Source: Burkholderiales bacterium (lineage in GTDB: Bacteria; Pseudomonadota; Gammaproteobacteria; Burkholderiales; Burkholderiaceae_E). Taken from it: 17,978 nucleotides of DNA. Both the position numbers and the translations under genes were made by a program. The stretch lies in assembly GCA_020348765.1 (NCBI GenBank), contig CP070753.1, positions 2,757,447 through 2,775,424 of the forward strand, written 5' to 3'. The notes under the pieces were generated by a model, which was not told where the DNA came from, did not search any database, and saw only the letters and a program-made list of their open reading frames with translations. Every line of letters starts with the position of its first letter. The stretch's first letter is position 1. This document shows, in pieces, positions 14,623-17,978 of the stretch.

Positions 14623-14628
14623 TACAAT
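14623..14628 (+). promoter_or_regulatory. Candidate -10 element for the permease-hda operon
   Basis: TACAAT lies 55 bp before the chosen GTG start. No good -35 hexamer is seen at 16-18 bp. The position directly after the 14-bp repeat array is notable. Confidence 0.4.
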
Positions 14629-14683
14629 GCGTGCTGCGGCCGGCGCGGCCGCCCGCGCCCCACGAGCCCGAGGCAGGTACCAG

Positions 14684-15757
14684 GTGATCGCACTCTCGGA
14701 ACGCCAGCGGCAGACCCTCATCTGGAGTGCGGTCGCGGTGCTGCTCACGCTGGCACTGCTCGCGCTGGGACCGGTGCTGACGCCGTTCGTGGCCGCGCTG
14801 ATCCTGGGCTACGTGCTGCAGCCCGGTGTCGACGGCCTCGTTCGGCGCCGTGTGCCGCGCCCGCTGGCCGCAGTGCTGATCATGGTGCTCGCGCTGCTGG
14901 TGGCGCTGAGCCTGGCGCTGATCGTGGTCCCGATCGTGCAGAAGGAGTTGCAGCAGATCCGGGTCCAGTTGCCGGGGCTGATGGCCCAGCTCTCGGACGC
15001 GATCGCGCCCCGGATACGGGACTGGTTCGGGGTCGAGGGCGGCTTCGACCGGGCTGCCGTGCGCGAATGGTTCAGCGGGCAGCTGGCTGCCGGCGGCACC
15101 GACCTCGCGAGCCTGCTGCTCGGCTACGTCCAGTCGGGCTGGAGCGCCGCGCTCGAGGTGCTGGGCCTGGTGTTCCTGGTGCCGATCGTGCTGTTCTACC
15201 TGCTGCTGGACTGGCCGTCGTTGCGCCAGCGTCTGTGGGAACTGATTCCGCCGCGCTGGCAGCCCACGTTCGCCGACTGGACCGGCGAGATCGACACGCT
15301 GCTGTCCCAGTACCTGCGGGCCCAGTTGCTCGTGATGCTGGCGCTTGCCACGTATTTCTGCCTGGTACTGGCGCTGGCGGGCTTCCAGCTGTGGCTGCCG
15401 ATCGGGCTGCTGTCGGGGCTGCTGATCTTCATCCCCTATCTCGGATTCGCGCTTGGCTTCGTGTTCGCGCTGTTCGCCGGCCTGCTGCAGTTCGGGCTGG
15501 TCAAGGGCGCGCTGCTGGTCGCGGTGATCTACATGGTGGCGCAGGCCATCGAGAGTTTCTATCTGACACCGAAGCTCGTCGGCGAGCGCATCGGCCTGCA
15601 CCCGCTGGCCGTGATCCTGGCACTACTCGCGTTCGGCTACATGTTCGGCTTCGTCGGTGTGTTGCTCGCGCTTCCGCTGGCGGCCACGCTCGCGGTGGCG
15701 CTGCGCCGGCTGCGCGCCGCCTACGTGACCAGCTCGTTCTTCCGGCGCGAGCAATGA
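14684..15757 (+). CDS. AI-2E/PerM family membrane transporter
   Basis: This is a 357-residue polytopic protein of the AI-2E transporter (PerM/YhhT/TqsA) family. The pattern is clear: two or three N-terminal membrane helices, a long polar section (about residues 85-145), then VLGLVFLVPIVLFYLLLDWP, LLIFIPYLGFALGFVFALFAG and the C-terminal PKLVGERIGLHPLAVILALL. Substrates in this family vary and include sodium/proton exchange and autoinducer-2 export; none can be assigned here. The GTG at 14684 is preferred to an ATG at 14627 because the intervening 19 residues are Ala/Arg-rich and non-conserved, the upstream ATG overlaps a TACAAT -10 candidate, and AGGCAGG precedes the GTG. Its stop overlaps the hda start (ATGA), so the two are probably translationally coupled. 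Confidence 0.9.
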   Translation: MIALSERQRQTLIWSAVAVLLTLALLALGPVLTPFVAALILGYVLQPGVDGLVRRRVPRPLAAVLIMVLALLVALSLALIVVPIVQKELQQIRVQLPGLMAQLSDAIAPRIRDWFGVEGGFDRAAVREWFSGQLAAGGTDLASLLLGYVQSGWSAALEVLGLVFLVPIVLFYLLLDWPSLRQRLWELIPPRWQPTFADWTGEIDTLLSQYLRAQLLVMLALATYFCLVLALAGFQLWLPIGLLSGLLIFIPYLGFALGFVFALFAGLLQFGLVKGALLVAVIYMVAQAIESFYLTPKLVGERIGLHPLAVILALLAFGYMFGFVGVLLALPLAATLAVALRRLRAAYVTSSFFRREQ

Positions 15758-16437
15758 GGCAGATCGCGCTCGATTTCGGACCCGCGCCTGCGCCGACCTT
15801 CGGCAACTACCTTCCCGGCCGCAACCTGGCGGCAGTTGCCGCGCTGCGCGAGCTGGCCGCCGGCCGCAGCGAGCACCGTTCCGTGTATTTGTGGGGACCC
15901 GCCGGCGTGGGCCGCTCGCACCTGCTGCACGCGCTCGAGGCGGCACTGCCGCCAGGCACGGCCCGTTGGCTCGACACCGCCGCGGGCGCGCGCGCGTTCG
16001 AGTTCGACGCCGGCGTGCATGCCTACCTGATCGACGATGTCGATCGCCTCGGCGCCACCGCCCAGGAGGCGGCATTTCACCTGCTCAACCGGATCGCGGC
16101 GGTGCCGTCGGCTTGCTGGGTGGCCAGCGGCGCCGCGCCGCCGCGCGGCCTCGAGCTGCGCGAGGACCTGCGCACCCGGATCGGCGCGGCCCTGGTGTTC
16201 GAACTGCTGCCGCTCGACGATGCGGGCAAGGCGCGCGCGCTGGCCGACGCGTTCGAGGCGCGTGGCCTCAGTGTCGGCGCCGGGGTGGTCGAGTTCCTGC
16301 TGGCGCGCCTGCCGCGCGACCTGGGCACGCTCGGCGCGGCGGTGCAGGCGCTCGATCGCCTGTCCCTGGAAAAGAAGCGAGCGGTCACTGTCGCACTGTT
16401 GAGGGAATTCATGAAGATCTCGGATTCAGAGCCTTAG
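15754..16437 (+). CDS. hda: DnaA regulatory inactivator Hda
   Basis: Hda binds the DNA-loaded sliding clamp and stimulates hydrolysis of DnaA-bound ATP, preventing re-initiation of replication. The 227-residue protein begins MRQIALDFG, a QxxLxF-type clamp-binding motif at the expected N-terminal place. A single AAA+ module follows, with P-loop GPAGVGRS (residues 48-55), Walker B YLIDDVDRLG (Asp94, Asp95) and an arginine-containing REDLRTRIG stretch consistent with the family. Arg in place of Lys in the P-loop also occurs in E. coli Hda as I recall it, so it is not a defect. There is no DnaA-type DNA-binding domain, which separates it from DnaA. The ATG overlaps the permease stop by 4 bases. 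Confidence 0.95.
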   Translation: MRQIALDFGPAPAPTFGNYLPGRNLAAVAALRELAAGRSEHRSVYLWGPAGVGRSHLLHALEAALPPGTARWLDTAAGARAFEFDAGVHAYLIDDVDRLGATAQEAAFHLLNRIAAVPSACWVASGAAPPRGLELREDLRTRIGAALVFELLPLDDAGKARALADAFEARGLSVGAGVVEFLLARLPRDLGTLGAAVQALDRLSLEKKRAVTVALLREFMKISDSEP

Positions 16438-16455
16438 CCAGGGCGGCAAACCCGG

Positions 16456-16461
16456 TAGAAT
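16456..16461 (+). promoter_or_regulatory. Candidate -10 element for the HAD hydrolase gene
   Basis: TAGAAT lies 9 bases before the ATG, predicting a transcript with only about 3 leader bases. No obvious Shine-Dalgarno lies between hda and this gene, which fits a leaderless promoter. The -35 match is weak. Confidence 0.4.
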
Positions 16462-16470
16462 TTCGGTGCG

Positions 16471-17139
16471 ATGCAACATCTAGCCCTGTTCGACCTCGAC
16501 AACACGCTGCTGCCGGTCGACAGCGATTACGAGTGGGCTCGCTTCCTGGTCCATCTCGGCGTCGTCGACGGCGACGTCTACGAGCGGGCGAACGACCGCT
16601 TCCTGGCGCAATATCACGACGGAACGCTGGACATCTTCGAGTTCCTGGCCTTCCAGCTGGCACCGCTGGCCGAGCATTCCCGGGCCCAGCTCGAGGACTG
16701 GCACGCGCGCTTCATGCGCGACTTGATCGAGCCGCGGATCCACCCGCAGGCGCTCGAGATGGTCGAGCAGCACCGCGCACGCGGCGATCTGTGCATGATC
16801 ATCACTGCCACCAACAGCTTCGTGACCGGTCCGATCGCGACCGCGTTAGGCGTCGAGCACCTGATCGCGACCGAACCCGAGGTGCAAGACGGCCGCTTCA
16901 CGGGACGGCCGGTCGGCACGCCGTCGTTCCGCGAGGGCAAGGTCCGTCGGCTCGAGCAGTGGCTGGCCGATCGCGGTCGGTCATGGGCCAGTTTCGAGCG
17001 CTCCTATTTCTACAGCGACTCGGCCAACGACCTGGCGCTGCTCGAGCGGGTGACCGACCCGGTGGCAACCAACCCCGACGAGCGACTCGAGCGAGTCGCC
17101 AGCGAGCGCGGATGGCCGGTGATCCGGCTGTTCGCCTGA
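16471..17139 (+). CDS. HAD-superfamily phosphatase, subfamily IB (SerB-like)
   Basis: This 222-residue cytoplasmic hydrolase has all HAD motifs: motif I FDLDNTLL (nucleophile Asp8, acid/base Asp10), motif II IITATNSFVT, a Lys in REGKVRRLEQW (motif III) and motif IV YFYSDSANDLALL. The helical cap inserted after motif I (about residues 20-85) fits subfamily IB, the group of phosphoserine and histidinol-phosphate phosphatases. The substrate is not evident. Proteins of this kind between hda and pcnB are, as I recall, conserved in Burkholderiales, which suggests a core metabolic role. The gene is 33 bp after hda and 10 bp before pcnB, so it probably also belongs to the hda operon. Confidence 0.92.
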   Translation: MQHLALFDLDNTLLPVDSDYEWARFLVHLGVVDGDVYERANDRFLAQYHDGTLDIFEFLAFQLAPLAEHSRAQLEDWHARFMRDLIEPRIHPQALEMVEQHRARGDLCMIITATNSFVTGPIATALGVEHLIATEPEVQDGRFTGRPVGTPSFREGKVRRLEQWLADRGRSWASFERSYFYSDSANDLALLERVTDPVATNPDERLERVASERGWPVIRLFA

Positions 17140-17149
17140 GTCGGCGCCG

Positions 17150-17978
17150 ATGCTCCGCAGCCTGATCGTTCGCCTGTTCGGTTCGACGCGCCGCAAGGCA
17201 CTTCCGGCGCCGCGGCTGGTCGACACGCCCGAGATCCTGGTCGGCACCGCCCAGGGCATCGATGCCCAGCGCATTCCGGGCTATGCGCGGCGCGTGTGCG
17301 AGACCTTGCACCGGGCCGGCTTCGAAGCATTCGTCGTCGGCGGTGCCGTGCGCGATCTGCTGCTCGGGACCACGCCGAAGGATTTCGATGTCGCCACCGA
17401 TGCGCGGCCCGAGCAGATCAAGGACCTGTTCCGGCGCGCGATCATCGTCGGACGCCGGTTCAGGCTGGTGCACGTGCTGTTCGGCCGTGAACGGGTCGAG
17501 GTCTCCACCTTCCGCGCACTGCATCCGCACGCGGAAACCGACGCCCACGGCCGCGTGCTGCATGACAACGTGTTCGGCTCGCAGGCCGAGGACGCGGCGC
17601 GGCGCGACTTCACGATCAACGCGCTGTACTACGACCCGGTCGAGGATCGGCTGCTCGACTATCACGGCGGCGTCGCCGACCTGCGCCGCGGCGTGATCCG
17701 CATGATCGGCGATCCGCCGGCGCGCTACCGCGAGGACCCGGTGCGCATGCTGCGCACGGTGCGCTTCGCTGCCAAGCTCGGTTTCGGCGTCGACGCCGCG
17801 ACCCGCGAGCCGATCCGCGAGCTGGCTTCGCTGGTGGAGAACGTGCCGTCGGCGCGCCTGTTCGACGAGATGCTGAAGCTGCTGCAGGACGGCCATGCGC
17901 TGGACAGCCTGCACCAGTTGCGCGCCGACGGGCTGCATCACGGGCTACTGCCGCTGCTCGACGTGATCCTCGAACAGC
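17150..17978 (+). CDS. pcnB: Poly(A) polymerase I, N-terminal part (runs off the window)
   Basis: PcnB adds 3' poly(A) tails to RNAs, marking them for degradation, and controls plasmid copy number through antisense RNA decay. Visible motifs are the nucleotidyltransferase loop FVVGGAVRDLLLG (from residue 61), catalytic KDFDVATDA (Asp78, Asp80), VEVSTFR (acidic Glu117), RRDFTINALYY and YREDPVRMLRTVRFAAKLG. A CCA-adding enzyme shares the core, but the basic N-terminal extension and the position after hda and the HAD gene favour PcnB. About 276 codons are present; the C-terminal domain lies beyond the window. The ATG at 17150, 10 bp after the HAD stop, gives the usual N-terminal extension before the catalytic core. 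Confidence 0.93.
   Translation, partial: MLRSLIVRLFGSTRRKALPAPRLVDTPEILVGTAQGIDAQRIPGYARRVCETLHRAGFEAFVVGGAVRDLLLGTTPKDFDVATDARPEQIKDLFRRAIIVGRRFRLVHVLFGRERVEVSTFRALHPHAETDAHGRVLHDNVFGSQAEDAARRDFTINALYYDPVEDRLLDYHGGVADLRRGVIRMIGDPPARYREDPVRMLRTVRFAAKLGFGVDAATREPIRELASLVENVPSARLFDEMLKLLQDGHALDSLHQLRADGLHHGLLPLLDVILEQ

Larger units (their letters stand above)
14316..14683. other. Divergent intergenic region between purM and the permease gene
   Basis: This 368-bp region should hold both divergent promoters. It contains a minus-strand TAGAAT (14440-14435) as a possible purM -10, a 14-bp tandem repeat (14538-14593) and a plus-strand TACAAT (14623-14628) as a possible -10 for the permease. No convincing -35 hexamer, riboswitch or RNA gene was recognised. 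The open frames through it are GC-driven. Confidence 0.6.

Overview
The window looks like chromosomal DNA of a high-GC betaproteobacterium, most likely in the Burkholderiales. The flanks carry a familiar housekeeping order: amidase - mutL - miaA on the left, and purM <-> PerM-like permease - hda - HAD hydrolase - pcnB on the right. The taxonomic call rests on that gene order and on recognising the proteins by eye. No database search was possible.

Left flank (1-3598, + strand): the 3' end of an N-acetylmuramoyl-L-alanine amidase, then mutL with metal-binding motifs of endonuclease-type MutL, then miaA. The annotated N-terminus of MiaA is a translated 15-bp tandem repeat. Right flank (13269-17978): purM on the minus strand, diverging from a + strand series of an AI-2E/PerM permease, hda (ATGA overlap), a HAD-IB phosphatase and the start of pcnB, which runs off the window.

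Between miaA and purM lies an accessory block of about 9.6 kb. It starts with a + strand TSUP (TauE/SafE) permease. The rest is on the minus strand, transcribed from high to low coordinates: a ROK-family regulator, a TRAP 4TM/12TM fusion permease overlapping it by 8 bases, a TAXI-type periplasmic receptor, a type I sulfatase with a variant active-site signature, a choline-sulfatase-like enzyme (BetC type), and the wreck of a GMC oxidoreductase. Neither sulfatase has a signal peptide, whereas the TAXI receptor does. The simplest reading is a scavenging pathway: a small sulfate ester is captured in the periplasm, imported by TAXI-TRAP and desulfated in the cytoplasm, under ROK control. Choline-O-sulfate is one candidate substrate. 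The GMC remnant may once have oxidised the released alcohol, and the TSUP protein might export sulfite, sulfate or another anion; both roles are inference.

The most striking regulatory feature is directly visible: a consensus-grade promoter (TTGACA, 17-bp spacer, TATATA) for the ROK operon, whose whole spacer is a perfect 7-3-7 palindrome and whose predicted transcription start is within one base of the ATG. Three unrelated tandem repeats (15 bp x4 in miaA, 27/28 bp x4 at the sulfatase 2 stop, 14 bp x4 upstream of the permease) and a perfect 10-bp hairpin just before the sulfatase 2 start add further structure. No tRNA, rRNA, CRISPR array, transposase or integrase was seen.
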